Notes: generated by a model not told the origin, from the sequence alone. A stretch of DNA of 64,000 bases from an uncultured Cryomorphaceae bacterium (GCA_937120475.1 CAKZJV010000007.1:1318068-1382067); one strand, 5' to 3'. Counted from the stretch's first letter, positions 17,821-27,735 are shown. A program made the numbers and translations.

Positions 17821-19191
17821 TTACAACAGCTCGTTCGCCAGGTTCGCCAACTCCGACCGTTCTCCTTTTTCAAGGGTAACGTGCGCAAAGAGTGAATTAC
17901 CCTTTATTTTATCGATGAGGTAAGAAAGGCCGTTGGATTGCTCATCCAGATATGGCGTGTCTATTTGCCGCACATCACCGGTAAATATGAACTTGGAATT
18001 TTCACCCGCCCTGGTAATAATGGTTTTTATTTCGTGGGGAGTAAGGTTTTGGGCCTCATCTACAATGAAAATCACGTTGGAAAGGCTGCGCCCCCTAATG
18101 TAGGCCAATGGCGTTACCATAAGCTTTTCCTGGTTTACCATCTCATCAATCTGCTTGAACTCTTTATCCTTTTCGTTAAACTGGTTCTTGATGAATTTAA
18201 GGTTGTCCCAAAGCGGCTGCATATAGGGGTTGATCTTGGCTTTCATGTCCCCCGGCAGGTAACCGATATCTTTATTGCTCAATGGCACAATGGGCCGCGC
18301 CAGGTAAATTTGTTTGAAATCCCTTCTCTGTTCCAATGAGCCCGCCAGGGCCAGCAGGGTTTTACCCGTTCCGGCCACCCCGCTGAGCGTTACCAGCTTT
18401 ACATCAGGATTACCTACTGCATGCAGGGCAAAGGCCTGTTCGGCATTGCGAGGTTTAATGCCGTAATAACTCTTTTTCTCTACCTGATCCAGGGTTTGCG
18501 TATGGGCGTTGTAATAAGCCAGGGTGCTGCTTTTGGATCCTTTGAGGATGTAAAAGTGGTTATTGAGTTCCTTGAAGTCCTTCTGTTTTTCCTTTACCGC
18601 ATCAATTTCCACCGATTTGCTTTTGTAAAGGGCATCAACAACTGTTTGGTCAAAATTATTCACCTGGCTTTTGCCGGTGTACAGCGATTCCACATCCTGC
18701 ACCTTGCCGGTTTCATAATCTTCGGCATTGAGTTCAAGGGCCTTGGCTTTTAATCGCAGGTTAATATCCTTGGTAACCAGTATTACCTTTTTACTGGTTT
18801 CTTCCTCGGCCAGTTTTAAAGCTGCATTTAAGATGCGATGGTCGTTTTTGGATAGTCCGAAAATACGGTTGGCATCCAGGTTATAGGTGGTATTCATGAT
18901 CACCTTGAAGCGACCTTTGCTACCCCCGTTTAAGGATATCCAGTCCTGCAGACCCCGCTCACCGGCTTTTTTATCGAGAAAGCGAATGAACTGCCGCGCC
19001 TCGTAGTTTTTGGTGTCGCTGCCCTTCTTGAATTCATCCAACTCTTCCAGCACCGTTATAGGTATAGCCACATCGTGCTCGTCAAAGTTGTTTATGGAAT
19101 TATGATCATAAAGTATTACCGAAGTGTCCAGGACAAAAATCTTCTTTTGATTTTTGCTCTTCCGGGTGGGGGTCGTAGCGCGTTTCGCCAT
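17821..19191 (-). CDS. PhoH family protein with N-terminal PIN domain (PhoH2 type)
   Basis: A 456-residue cytoplasmic protein. The PIN RNase domain occupies about 17-150 (FVLDTSVILYD with Asp22, PITVLEELDEFK, and VILVTKDINLR). The PhoH ATPase occupies about 245-456, with Walker A GVAGTGKT at 271-278, PIVPLSNKDIGYLPGD, and Walker B FIVDEAQN. PhoH2 proteins couple RNA unwinding to RNA cleavage. The active-site acidic residues of the PIN domain appear present. No antitoxin gene (phoAT type) is adjacent, so I do not call it a toxin-antitoxin pair. Confidence 0.93.
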   Translation of the reverse strand: MAKRATTPTRKSKNQKKIFVLDTSVILYDHNSINNFDEHDVAIPITVLEELDEFKKGSDTKNYEARQFIRFLDKKAGERGLQDWISLNGGSKGRFKVIMNTTYNLDANRIFGLSKNDHRILNAALKLAEEETSKKVILVTKDINLRLKAKALELNAEDYETGKVQDVESLYTGKSQVNNFDQTVVDALYKSKSVEIDAVKEKQKDFKELNNHFYILKGSKSSTLAYYNAHTQTLDQVEKKSYYGIKPRNAEQAFALHAVGNPDVKLVTLSGVAGTGKTLLALAGSLEQRRDFKQIYLARPIVPLSNKDIGYLPGDMKAKINPYMQPLWDNLKFIKNQFNEKDKEFKQIDEMVNQEKLMVTPLAYIRGRSLSNVIFIVDEAQNLTPHEIKTIITRAGENSKFIFTGDVRQIDTPYLDEQSNGLSYLIDKIKGNSLFAHVTLEKGERSELANLANELL

Positions 19192-19516
19192 GAAGTCAAT
19201 TTCTGTTTAAGAACGGGTTTATACCTTGATAAAAATAGCCATTTGAAAATGCGGATACCAGAAATAAGGCGGCTATGTTTCCACAAAAAAGGCCTCTAAG
19301 CTGTTGATAAAATTTGGCAAACAGGAACACTTCGGCCAATAACCTTAAATTTGTACCGGTATTTATTGGTTAAAGGGGGGAAAGTATTCCACGATGATGG
19401 AATTTCTTCCCATATTTGGAATAATGATTTTTTAAAATTTAATCAATTTCCTGAATTTAAGATAGTTACATTTTGGCGCAATTCTTACAAAGTACTTATT
19501 ACTCTATTTAACTTTT
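19192..19516. other. Intergenic region with LruC-gene promoter and leader
   Basis: There is no gene in these 325 nt. TAAATTTG at 19346-19353 matches the Bacteroidota -7 element on the plus strand, so the downstream lipoprotein mRNA would have a leader of about 155 nt. That leader holds a 6-bp hairpin (ATTCCA, 19386-19391, with TGGAAT, 19398-19403). I recognise no riboswitch class in it. Confidence 0.45.
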
Positions 19517-21235
19517 ATGATAATGAACAGATTCTTAAGCTTTGCATTCGTCACCTTAATATTGGCATCGTGTACAGAAGTACAAAAGCCCACTGATTTA
19601 AACCCTAATAATTCCAACGATCTGGGCTCTTTGGTAATCCCGGCCGATTTTAACTGGAGTAGCAGTATTAAAGGTGTTCTTACCATTAATGTAGTACCTG
19701 ATACGGCCATTTTTGAAGTGAACGGACGCGATATTTACCTGATGAACGCCCAGGATGAAATTTTAAACCGTGCCGTAGTTTCGAATGGTCTAGCTGAATT
19801 TTATTTTAACCGCCCACAGGTAGGAGGTTCGGTATTCGCTTACCTGCCAAGTACCGGTGACCGCATGGAGATTACCAGACCGGGGAATGTTACCATGAAT
19901 GTAAGGTCTAACCTGTTTAATGTAGATTATGCCACCGCACTGGCCAGTATCAACAACGGCAGCGGTAAAAAATCTTCCCTGAAAGCAAAATCTACCCGCG
20001 CTGATTTAATTGTAAACGGTGATTTTGAAACCAATGACTTTACCAATGTACCCAATAACTTCAACCTGGCTTTAGGTAAATGGTACGTTCACAGTTCCGG
20101 CAAGTATAAATGGTCCACCAAAAACGGTAGTAAGGTATTTGAGTCCAATAACAATAGCAAAGGCTATGCTTACCAGTTGGTTACTGTAAGCGGTGGCGAC
20201 CTCTATACCACTACTGCTAATACGAGTGGGGACTTCTGTATTTTTATATTTTATTATAGTGGTAGCGGCTCCTACCTGGGCTACCATGGTTATGCCCCCG
20301 GCTCTAATGATAATATTGACGAAAATGGCACAATCCCTTCCGGTGCAGATTATGCCTTGATTAAGATTCATGGTGATAAAGATGAGTGGATTGATAACGT
20401 TACTTTCAATACAGCACCTCCCATTCAAGACGCGGATGGTGATGGAGTGGATGACAACACGGATGAATACCCGAACGATGCCAGTCGTGCCTATACCTCC
20501 TACTTCCCTACCAGTGGATACCAAACCGTAGCTTTTGAGGACTTATGGCCTGAAAAAGGGGATTACGACTTCAACGACATGGTATTGACTAACAATGTGG
20601 TTTATACTTTGGATGCGAATAATGACCTGGTTGACGCTACCTTCACCATTGAACTGGATGCGGTAGGTTCCGGCTTCGCCAACGGTTTAGCCATCGTTTT
20701 TGTAGATGACAACGCCAACTTTATTGCCCAGGATATTATCCAGAGTGTAAGCGGTGATGTTATTGAAGACCCCAATGTAACCAATGGTTTAATAGTATTT
20801 GACCACGTTTACAACGCCCAAAGCGAGTACTATCAAAACAATGGCGTGGGACCATCCAAAACCCCGGATGTATTCACCTTTACAGTGACTTTCAATAGCA
20901 ACGCCAGCAACCAGAATATTGTACCGGATGTTTACATTTTCCGCAGCAACGACCGTGGCCTTGAAATACATTTAGATGGTTTTTCCGGTACATCGGCCGC
21001 CAATAGTAGCTATTACAATACCGGTGATGATGTAAACGGTACCTATGAAACGGCTTCGGGTTTACCCTGGGTGCTGGAAGTAGTTACCCCGGATAAATCG
21101 TTTGAGCACCCCATTGAAAAAGTGGACATCCTGGTGGCTTACCCGGAATTCCAGGTATGGGCTGAATCAGGCGGTTCACAAAACCAAAACTGGATGAGCT
21201 CAGCCGTAACGAGCCAGATTTTTGATTTGTTTTAA
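19517..21235 (+). CDS. LruC domain lipoprotein with thrombospondin type 3-like repeat
   Basis: A 572-residue lipoprotein: MIMNRFLSFAFVTLILASC with lipobox Cys19 (the start could also be the second ATG, 6 nt on). Residues about 155-300 form a carbohydrate-binding-like beta-sandwich (LIVNGDFETNDF to WIDNVTF). A calcium-binding repeat DADGDGVDDNTDEYPNDASR follows at about 306-325. The C-terminal LruC/DUF4842 domain begins at PTSGYQTVAFEDLWPEKGDY. LruC proteins are surface or outer-membrane lipoproteins of Bacteroidota and spirochaetes with unclear roles. It is monocistronic: its own promoter and terminator flank it. Confidence 0.88.
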   Translation: MIMNRFLSFAFVTLILASCTEVQKPTDLNPNNSNDLGSLVIPADFNWSSSIKGVLTINVVPDTAIFEVNGRDIYLMNAQDEILNRAVVSNGLAEFYFNRPQVGGSVFAYLPSTGDRMEITRPGNVTMNVRSNLFNVDYATALASINNGSGKKSSLKAKSTRADLIVNGDFETNDFTNVPNNFNLALGKWYVHSSGKYKWSTKNGSKVFESNNNSKGYAYQLVTVSGGDLYTTTANTSGDFCIFIFYYSGSGSYLGYHGYAPGSNDNIDENGTIPSGADYALIKIHGDKDEWIDNVTFNTAPPIQDADGDGVDDNTDEYPNDASRAYTSYFPTSGYQTVAFEDLWPEKGDYDFNDMVLTNNVVYTLDANNDLVDATFTIELDAVGSGFANGLAIVFVDDNANFIAQDIIQSVSGDVIEDPNVTNGLIVFDHVYNAQSEYYQNNGVGPSKTPDVFTFTVTFNSNASNQNIVPDVYIFRSNDRGLEIHLDGFSGTSAANSSYYNTGDDVNGTYETASGLPWVLEVVTPDKSFEHPIEKVDILVAYPEFQVWAESGGSQNQNWMSSAVTSQIFDLF

Positions 21236-21257
21236 CCGAACGTATTTATAGAAAACC

Positions 21258-21284
21258 AAAAGGCCGCACAATGTGCGGCCTTTT
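21258..21284 (+). terminator. Intrinsic terminator after LruC gene
   Basis: A 12-bp stem (AGGCCGCAC paired with GTGCGGCCT plus flanking A-T pairs), a 3-nt AAT loop and an eight-T run. The A-run on its other side may also serve metF from the minus strand. Confidence 0.9.
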
Positions 21285-21304
21285 TTTTGAACGAGGCTTT
21301 ACCC

Positions 21305-22258
21305 CTAAAATATGGCGCGGGCAATCGCCTGGATATTATCTACTTTACCCATCGAGTAAAAATGGATTACCGGAACTCCACTCTCTTTAAGTTCCTTGCA
21401 TTGCTCAATGGCCCACTCAATACCTACCTCTCTTACCTCGGCATTATCCTTACAATTAATCACGGCCTTTACCAAATCGTCTGGTATATCTACGTGAAAA
21501 CGGTGCGGCAATACACTCAAATGTCTTTTGGTAGCAATCGGCTTAATACCCGGTATAATAGGGACGGTGATACCGGCCTTCCGGCATTTATCTACGTAAT
21601 TGAAGTAACTCTTGTTATCGAAAAACAACTGGGTTACGATATAATCGGCCCCCGCCTCCACTTTGCGGATGGTATTCTCGATATCATTATTGATACTCGG
21701 TGCTTCAAAATGCTTCTCCGGGTAACCGGCTACACCCACACAAAAATTGGTGGGTGTATTGTTCTTTAATTCTTCATCCAGGTAAATTCCCTTGTTCATA
21801 CCGGTAATTTGTCCCACCAGCTCACTGGCGTAGGTATGGCCGTTTTTTTCCGCTACAAAGTAGGTTTCACCTTTAATGGAGTCACCACGCAGGGCCAGCA
21901 CATTTTCAATACCTAAAAAATCCAGGTCGATCAAGGCATTTTCGGTATCCTCCCGGGAGAAACCTCCACAAAGGATATGCGGAACGGCATCAATTTTATA
22001 GCGGTTTTGTACGGCTGCACATATACCCACGGTTCCGGGGCGCTTACGCACTACCTTTTGCTCCAGCAAACCACTGTCCAGCCGCTTGTACACCACTTCT
22101 TCACGGTGATAGGTTACATTAACAAAGGGCGGTTTGAACTCCATCAACGGATCAATGGTATCGTAAATGTTACGGATGTTCTGACCTTTTAAAGGAGGCA
22201 GTATTTCAAATGAAAAAATAGTCTCCCTGGCATTATGGATATGGTCAATTACTCTCAT
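21305..22258 (-). CDS. metF: 5,10-methylenetetrahydrofolate reductase
   Basis: A 317-residue MTHFR, close to E. coli MetF (296). It reduces methylene-THF to methyl-THF with FAD and NAD(P)H, making the methyl donor for methionine synthase. Visible motifs include the N-terminal catalytic Glu region FSFEILPPLKG, VTYHRE, ALRGDS, and DYIVTQLFFD, all typical of the TIM barrel. It starts 10 nt downstream of metH2 and is the last gene of the SAM-I controlled operon metH1-metH2-metF. Confidence 0.97.
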   Translation of the reverse strand: MRVIDHIHNARETIFSFEILPPLKGQNIRNIYDTIDPLMEFKPPFVNVTYHREEVVYKRLDSGLLEQKVVRKRPGTVGICAAVQNRYKIDAVPHILCGGFSREDTENALIDLDFLGIENVLALRGDSIKGETYFVAEKNGHTYASELVGQITGMNKGIYLDEELKNNTPTNFCVGVAGYPEKHFEAPSINNDIENTIRKVEAGADYIVTQLFFDNKSYFNYVDKCRKAGITVPIIPGIKPIATKRHLSVLPHRFHVDIPDDLVKAVINCKDNAEVREVGIEWAIEQCKELKESGVPVIHFYSMGKVDNIQAIARAIF

Positions 22259-22268
22259 GTATTAAAAT

Positions 22269-24926
22269 CTAATTATCATAGTTGAGGTTAGGGCGAAGCC
22301 ACCTTACTGCTTCATCGTAGCTTATCCCTTTACGTTGGGCATAGTCTTCTACCTGGTCGCGGCTGATTTTTCCTAAACCAAAGTATTTGGCATCCGGGTG
22401 GGCGAAGTAGTAACCGGAAACGGAAGAGGCCGGGAACATGGCCAGGTTTTCTGTTAAGGTGATGCCCACTTTTTCGGCTTCCAGCAGTTTAAAAATGGTT
22501 TGCTTTTCCAAGTGATCGGGACATGCGGGATAGCCGGGCGCAGGACGAATTCCACGGTACTTTTCCTTTATCAGCTCCTCATTTTCAAGGTGCTCATCTT
22601 TAGTATAGCCCCAATACCGGGTACGCACTTCACGGTGCAGCCATTCGGCCGTAGCTTCTGCCAGACGGTCGGCCAGGGCCTGCACCATAATGGCGTGGTA
22701 ATCGTCCAGATCATTCTTGTATTTCTCCACCAGTTTATCTGCACCAAGGCCGGCCGTAACGGCAAAACAGCCTGCGTAATCCGTTTGTGTGCTTTCCCGG
22801 GGTGCTACAAAATCACTCAGAGCCAGGTTATGGGCCGCTGCCGCTTTTTGGGTTTGCTGCCGCAGCGTACGGAAGGTTTCGAGGGGTTGCCCGTTTTCAT
22901 AAAGCTCGATGTCATCGCCCAGTGAGTTGGCCTCCCAAATCCCAAAAACAGCATTGGCTTTCAGGCTTTTGCTGGAGATTATTTCATCCAACATAGCGTT
23001 GGCATCTTTGTAAAGTGCCGTGGCCTCTTCCCCGACCACTTGGTCTTCCAGTATTTTGGGGAACCTTCCATGTAACTCCCAGGTAATGAAAAATGGCGTC
23101 CAGTCAATGTAGTTCCGGATTTCAGATAGGTCGAGGTCTTCCATTACTTTAACCCCCAAAAAATCAGGTCTGGCAATGGTTTCTTCATTAAAATCCAGCT
23201 CCGGTTTATTGGCACGGGCATCTTGGATGGAAAGGTATTCTTTGGTATCGCCTTTCTTGAGGTAGCCATTGCGCAATTTGGTGTATTCCGCAGCCAGTTT
23301 CTTTTTGAAATCAAGGTGCGAAGCTTTATTACTAAGCGTTTGCGCCACCGGTACACTGCGGCTGGCATCGTTTACATGTACGGCTATTCCGGAATACTCG
23401 GGGTAAATTTTTACGGCTGTATGTGCCCGTGAAGTGGTGGCACCGCCAATCATCAGCGGAAGTGTCATCTGCTGGCGCTCCATCTCACGCGCCACGTAAA
23501 TCATCTCGTCCAGTGAAGGCGTTATGAGTCCGCTCAGGCCGATCGCATCTACATCCTCACTTTTGGCGGTTTCCAGAATTTTCTCCAGCGGCACCATCAC
23601 ACCCAGGTCCACAATATCAAAATTGTTGCAGGCCAGTACCACGCCTACTATGTTTTTACCAATGTCGTGCACATCACCCTTTACAGTTGCCAAAAGGATT
23701 TTTCCTTTTTTACGGTTGTCGGGGTTTTTCAATTTTTCAGCTTCCAGGTAGGGCTGCAGGTAGGCCACGGCCTTTTTCATCACCCGTGCTGATTTTACCA
23801 CTTGGGGCAAAAACATCTTACCGGAGCCAAACAGGTCGCCTACTACGTTCATGCCATCCATCAACGGTCCTTCAATCACCTCGAGCGGGGTCGCAAACTG
23901 CTGCCGAGCCTCCTCGGTATCTTCCTCAATAAAATCCACGATTCCCTTTACCAGCGCGTGTTCTATCCTTTTTCCCACCGGATCTTCACGCCAGGCGATA
24001 TCTTTTTCGCGGGTTTTGGTTTCGCCTTTAAAGCTTTCCGCAAAATCCAAAAGACGTTCGGTGGCATCATCACGCCTGTTGAGCAAAACGTCTTCCACCC
24101 GCTCCATCAAATCCTTGGGCACTTCTTCGTACACCTCAAGCATGGTGGGGTTTACAATGCCCATATCCATACCGTTTTTAATGGCGTGGTACAAAAAGGC
24201 CGCGTGCATGGCTTCGCGTACGGGCTGGTTTCCACGGAAGCTGAACGATACGTTGCTCACCCCCCCACTCACCTTAGCACCCGGCAGGTTTTCCTTGATC
24301 CATTTAGTAGCCTCAAAAAAGTCAAGCGCATTTCTACGATGCTCTTCAATACCCGTTGCCACCGGAAAAATATTGGGGTCAAAAATGATATCATCCTTCG
24401 GGAAACCGACCTCGTTTACTAGAATGCCGTAGGAGCGTTTGCAGATGTCGATCCTGCGTTGGTAGTTGTCGGCCTGGCCATCCTCATCAAAAGCCATCAC
24501 AATTACTGCCGCGCCATAGCGCTTTACCAGCTTGGCCTGGCGCACAAATTCCTCCTCCCCGCCTTTCAGGCTAATCGAGTTTACAATGGGTTTGCCCTGC
24601 ACGCATTTGAGGCCGGCTTCAATAATTTCCCACTTAGAGGAATCGATCATTACCGGCACCCGGCTAATGTCAGGCTCAGCTGCAATCAGGTGAAGAAATT
24701 TTACCATGGCCGCCTTACCGTCCAACATGCCTTCATCCATGTTCACATCAATCACCTGGGCTCCGCCTTCTACCTGCTCGCGGGCTACTTCCACGGCTTC
24801 TTCATAACGATCTTCCTGGATCAGGCGCAGGAATTTCCGGGAGCCAGTGACATTGGTGCGTTCTCCCACATTGATAAAATTGGAGGCCGTTGATATTACA
24901 AGTGGCTCTAATCCGGATAGCTTCAT
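22269..24926 (-). CDS. metH: Methionine synthase, cobalamin-dependent, C-terminal polypeptide (folate, B12 and activation domains)
   Basis: An 885-residue chain with MetH modules 2-4. The pterin-binding TIM barrel is residues about 10-270 ([22 protein letters not shown]). The cap and B12 domain are about 300-560, with the cobalt-ligating motif DVHDIG (His420) and [11 protein letters not shown]. The C-terminal AdoMet-activation domain includes [12 protein letters not shown]. It transfers methyl from methyl-THF through cob(I)alamin to homocysteine bound on the partner chain. Together the two chains total 1235 residues, matching E. coli MetH (1227). The split falls at the natural linker after the homocysteine domain, so it is not a frameshift. 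Confidence 0.97.
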   Translation of the reverse strand: MKLSGLEPLVISTASNFINVGERTNVTGSRKFLRLIQEDRYEEAVEVAREQVEGGAQVIDVNMDEGMLDGKAAMVKFLHLIAAEPDISRVPVMIDSSKWEIIEAGLKCVQGKPIVNSISLKGGEEEFVRQAKLVKRYGAAVIVMAFDEDGQADNYQRRIDICKRSYGILVNEVGFPKDDIIFDPNIFPVATGIEEHRRNALDFFEATKWIKENLPGAKVSGGVSNVSFSFRGNQPVREAMHAAFLYHAIKNGMDMGIVNPTMLEVYEEVPKDLMERVEDVLLNRRDDATERLLDFAESFKGETKTREKDIAWREDPVGKRIEHALVKGIVDFIEEDTEEARQQFATPLEVIEGPLMDGMNVVGDLFGSGKMFLPQVVKSARVMKKAVAYLQPYLEAEKLKNPDNRKKGKILLATVKGDVHDIGKNIVGVVLACNNFDIVDLGVMVPLEKILETAKSEDVDAIGLSGLITPSLDEMIYVAREMERQQMTLPLMIGGATTSRAHTAVKIYPEYSGIAVHVNDASRSVPVAQTLSNKASHLDFKKKLAAEYTKLRNGYLKKGDTKEYLSIQDARANKPELDFNEETIARPDFLGVKVMEDLDLSEIRNYIDWTPFFITWELHGRFPKILEDQVVGEEATALYKDANAMLDEIISSKSLKANAVFGIWEANSLGDDIELYENGQPLETFRTLRQQTQKAAAAHNLALSDFVAPRESTQTDYAGCFAVTAGLGADKLVEKYKNDLDDYHAIMVQALADRLAEATAEWLHREVRTRYWGYTKDEHLENEELIKEKYRGIRPAPGYPACPDHLEKQTIFKLLEAEKVGITLTENLAMFPASSVSGYYFAHPDAKYFGLGKISRDQVEDYAQRKGISYDEAVRWLRPNLNYDN

Positions 24927-24960
24927 GAAATGTTGAAAATTCTTGAGTTAAGGGAATGGG

Positions 24961-26013
24961 TTAGGATACTTTCAATGCGGCTTCGGACACTTCTTTATGT
25001 TTGCGCGGTTGATACCGGGTCGCCAACCCGGCTATGGCCTTTATATGATCCGGGCCGGTACCGCAACATCCACCGATGATGTTGATCAGGTCCAGTTCCA
25101 GGAACTCTTGAATCTGGGCGGCCATCATTTCCGGGCTTTGATCATATTCACCAAAGGCATTGGGTAAACCTGCATTGGGGTGGGCACTTACCCAAAAGGG
25201 TGATTTACGGGCCAGTATCTGCAAATAAGGCCGTAACTGCTCTGCACCTAATGCACAGTTCAGGCCGATGGAAAATAATGGAATATGCGACAAACTGATG
25301 AGAAAGGCTTCGGTGGTTTGACCGGACAGAGTACGACCACTAGCATCGGTTATAGTACCTGAAACCATAATAGGCAACTGGTAACCCAGGTCATCAAAAA
25401 GTTCGGTAAGCCCAAAAAGAGCGGCTTTGGCGTTAAGAGTGTCGAAAACGGTTTCCACCAACAAAAGATCAACACCGCCTTGCACCAGGTTTTTGGCCTG
25501 CTCCTTATAATTCACTACCAGCGTATCAAAATCAATAGCCCGGTAACCGGGGTCGTTTACATCAGGGGAAATACTAGCCGTTTTGTTGGTAGGTCCAATG
25601 GAACCGGCTACAAAGCGCGGTTTATCAGGTTGCCGCGCACTAAACTCATCGGCTACCTGCCGGGCGATGGTGGCCGCCTGAAAATTGAGTTCCGGCACCA
25701 GGCTTTCCATGTGGTAATCGGCCATTGAAATACGGGTACTATTAAAGGTGTTGGTTTCGATAATATCTGCACCCGCTTCCAGGTATTTGGCGTGTATGGA
25801 TTTGATCATTTCCGGTTGGGTAATACTCAACAAGTCGTTATTACCCTTCAGGTCGTGGGGAAAATCTTTAAAACGTTGCCCCCGGTAATCTTCTTCGGTT
25901 GGTTTAAAAGCCTGGATCATGGTACCCATAGCACCGTCCAGCACCAGGATACGTTTTTTCACTTCTTCATGCAGGCGTTGTATTCTCTCCAACGCAAAAT
26001 TATTTTCTGTCAT
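24961..26013 (-). CDS. metH: Methionine synthase, homocysteine-binding polypeptide
   Basis: A 350-residue homocysteine methyltransferase domain, the first module of MetH as a separate chain. It starts at [14 protein letters not shown], and has the zinc ligands Cys253 (GLNCALG) and Cys316-Cys317 (IIGGCCGTG), which activate homocysteine thiolate. It is followed 34 nt later by the gene for the remaining MetH modules; the two must associate. The SAM-I riboswitch lies in its leader, so expression should fall when SAM is plentiful. Confidence 0.96.
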   Translation of the reverse strand: MTENNFALERIQRLHEEVKKRILVLDGAMGTMIQAFKPTEEDYRGQRFKDFPHDLKGNNDLLSITQPEMIKSIHAKYLEAGADIIETNTFNSTRISMADYHMESLVPELNFQAATIARQVADEFSARQPDKPRFVAGSIGPTNKTASISPDVNDPGYRAIDFDTLVVNYKEQAKNLVQGGVDLLLVETVFDTLNAKAALFGLTELFDDLGYQLPIMVSGTITDASGRTLSGQTTEAFLISLSHIPLFSIGLNCALGAEQLRPYLQILARKSPFWVSAHPNAGLPNAFGEYDQSPEMMAAQIQEFLELDLINIIGGCCGTGPDHIKAIAGLATRYQPRKHKEVSEAALKVS

Positions 26014-26079
26014 AGTCTTAATTTAAGCTATGACTTACCCGAGCATTATTTTTTAAAGGATTTGTTCTGCGAACTCACC

Positions 26080-26178
26080 TTATCTTTCTTCGATGGCTTT
26101 CGAAGTGGGAGGTAGCACCCGGCTAGCCCGGGTTGCTAAGACATCAAAGGGCCCAATCCCTCAGTCTTTCTGGATAAG
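26080..26178 (-). promoter_or_regulatory. SAM-I (S-box) riboswitch controlling metH-metF operon
   Basis: Read on the minus strand, the element opens with CTTATCCAGAAAGACTGAGG, continues with GATTGGGCCCTTTGATGTC and TTAGCAACCC, has a P3/P4 region ending GGTGCTACCTCCC, and closes with GAAAGATAAG pairing back to CTTATC (P1). These are the invariant parts of SAM-I. It ends 66 nt before metH1. I see no clear U-run terminator in those 66 nt, so the switch may act on translation or use a weak terminator. Confidence 0.93.
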
Positions 26179-26184
26179 TCAATA

Positions 26185-26215
26185 CAAAAGTACACGAGTT
26201 TTGTTAAAATGCAAG
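26185..26215 (-). promoter_or_regulatory. Promoter of the metH operon
   Basis: On the minus strand TACTTTTG (26185-26192) matches TAnnTTTG, and CTTG (26212-26215) lies 19 nt upstream as a 3-of-4 match to TTTG. Transcription would start about 26178-26180, exactly at the 5' end of the riboswitch. Confidence 0.6.
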
Positions 26216-26286
26216 TGGACTGCAAAGCTTTGATAAAGGCGAAACAAGGTGGTTAGGAATAGCGGTAGGTATTCATATTCTTTTTC

Positions 26287-26294
26287 TACATTTG
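26287..26294 (+). promoter_or_regulatory. metK promoter -7 element
   Basis: TACATTTG is a full -7 match. The predicted start near 26300 coincides with the first paired bases of the SAM-II/V element, which supports both calls. No TTTG is seen at -33. Confidence 0.55.
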
Positions 26295-26300
26295 CCGCCC

Positions 26301-26377
26301 CGGTGGAATGATTTGGCTGATTGCAACCACACTAAAAAATGCTAAAGCAGTGTTTTTAGCGTCTAAAGCCAGCCAAA
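26301..26377 (+). promoter_or_regulatory. SAM-II/SAM-V superfamily riboswitch upstream of metK
   Basis: The core GATTTGGCTGATTGCAACCAC (starting 26310), followed by CTAAAAAATGCTAAAG, matches the SAM-II pattern of a stem loop with GATTTnnCTGATTGCAA and a downstream AAAAATG-GCTAAA strand that forms the pseudoknot. P1 would be GTGG (26303-26306) with CCAC (26327-26330). The GGCTGATTGCAACCAC wording is nearer to my recollection of the marine SAM-V variant than classical SAM-II; I cannot settle the class by eye. The position, directly upstream of SAM synthetase and at the predicted transcription start, fits. The downstream segment 26353-26377 contains strands complementary to the aptamer, a likely expression platform. 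Confidence 0.78.
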
Positions 26378-26423
26378 CTCCTTCCCGGATTATTTTTAAG
26401 AAACTGTATAATCTCTTTGCTGT

Positions 26424-27674
26424 ATGGCGTATTTATTTACTTCGGAGTCTGTTTCTGAAGGACATCCCGATAAAATTGCAGATCAAATATCCGATGCTAT
26501 TATCGACCATTTTCTGGCTTACGACCCTCACTCCAAAGTGGCCTGTGAAACTTTGGTTACCACCGGCCAGGTAGTTTTGGCGGGTGAAATAAAGTCGAAT
26601 GCCTACGTTGATGTTCAAAGTGTTGCCCGGGAAGTTATCAAACGTATTGGTTACACCAAGGGGGAATACATGTTTTCAGCCGATAGCTGTGGCGTGCTTT
26701 CTGCCCTGCACGAGCAATCGCCCGACATCAACCGGGGAGTGGATCGCGGTAAACCCGAAGAGCAGGGAGCCGGTGACCAGGGAATGATGTTCGGTTATGC
26801 TACCAACGAAACCGAAAATTACATGCCGCTGGCGCTGGACTTAAGCCATAAGCTTCTCCAAGAGTTGGCGGCCATGCGCAGGGAAAACCGGGAAATTACC
26901 TATCTGCGACCGGATGCCAAATCCCAGGTTACCATTGAGTATTCCGATGATCACGTACCGCAGAAAATAAAAGATATCGTTATCTCAACCCAACACGATG
27001 AGTTCGGTGATGACGAAACCATGGCCCGCCAGATACGCAAGGATATGGTGGAACTTTTGATACCCCGCGTTAAAGCTCAGTTGAAACCTGAGTTGCAAAA
27101 ACTTTTTGAGGGCAACATCAAATACCACATTAACCCCACCGGTAAGTTTGTGATTGGTGGCCCACATGGAGATGCCGGTTTGACCGGAAGAAAAATTATT
27201 GTTGATACCTATGGCGGTAAGGGAGCCCATGGTGGCGGTGCTTTTTCAGGAAAAGACCCCAGCAAGGTGGACCGTTCAGCTGCCTATGCCACCCGTCACA
27301 TTGCTAAAAACCTGGTGGCTGCCGGTGTGGCTGATCAAATACTGGTACAGGTTTCCTACGCCATTGGCGTAGTGGAGCCCATGGGTATTTTTGTAGAGAC
27401 CTACGGCTCCGCCAAAGTGGACATGACCGATGGTGAGATAGCTGAAAAAGTAGCGGGTATATTCGATATGCGCCCCGGTATTATTGAGCAACGCTTAAAG
27501 CTCCGAAACCCCATTTATTCCGAAACGGCCGCTTATGGCCACATGGGAAGAGAGGCTCAAACTACCGCTAAAACTTTTGTCCAAAATGGTGAAGAACTCA
27601 CTAAAGATGTGGAATTGTTTACCTGGGAAAAGCTGGACTACGTGGATAAGGTGAAAGCTGAATTTGGCCTTTAG
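26424..27674 (+). CDS. metK: S-adenosylmethionine synthetase
   Basis: A 416-residue MAT, slightly longer than E. coli MetK (384). It makes SAM from methionine and ATP. Signature motifs are [15 protein letters not shown] near residue 8-22, the loop and hexapeptide [12 protein letters not shown], and the P-loop-like [19 protein letters not shown]. The N-terminus matches the family start exactly. The leader carries a SAM-responsive element, so the product should repress its own synthesis. It is convergent with the XRE gene across a shared terminator. Confidence 0.98.
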   Translation: MAYLFTSESVSEGHPDKIADQISDAIIDHFLAYDPHSKVACETLVTTGQVVLAGEIKSNAYVDVQSVAREVIKRIGYTKGEYMFSADSCGVLSALHEQSPDINRGVDRGKPEEQGAGDQGMMFGYATNETENYMPLALDLSHKLLQELAAMRRENREITYLRPDAKSQVTIEYSDDHVPQKIKDIVISTQHDEFGDDETMARQIRKDMVELLIPRVKAQLKPELQKLFEGNIKYHINPTGKFVIGGPHGDAGLTGRKIIVDTYGGKGAHGGGAFSGKDPSKVDRSAAYATRHIAKNLVAAGVADQILVQVSYAIGVVEPMGIFVETYGSAKVDMTDGEIAEKVAGIFDMRPGIIEQRLKLRNPIYSETAAYGHMGREAQTTAKTFVQNGEELTKDVELFTWEKLDYVDKVKAEFGL

Positions 27675-27707
27675 CTAATAGTTGAATCATCTGTTCTTTA
27701 AAAAATG

Positions 27708-27732
27708 AGAAGCCCGCAGCAAGCGGGCTTCT
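27708..27732. terminator. Bidirectional terminator between metK and the XRE gene
   Basis: A 10-bp perfect stem AGAAGCCCGC/GCGGGCTTCT with a 5-nt loop has a T-run on the plus side and an A-run on the other. It lies between two convergent genes. Confidence 0.88.
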
Positions 27733-27735
27733 TTT

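Noticed and set aside
17821-19191. Toxin-antitoxin reading of PhoH2
   Set aside because: PhoH2 toxin systems have a small antitoxin gene just upstream; none is present here.
24927-24960. Frameshift or nonsense mutation breaking metH
   Set aside because: The two parts each have their own start and stop, are separated by 34 nt and are cut at the domain linker. Split MetH occurs in other Bacteroidota.
26308-26574. Open frame of 88 codons overlapping the metK leader and start
   Set aside because: It lies in another frame of metK and across the SAM-responsive element. Its residues show no domain, and metK starts clearly at 26424.
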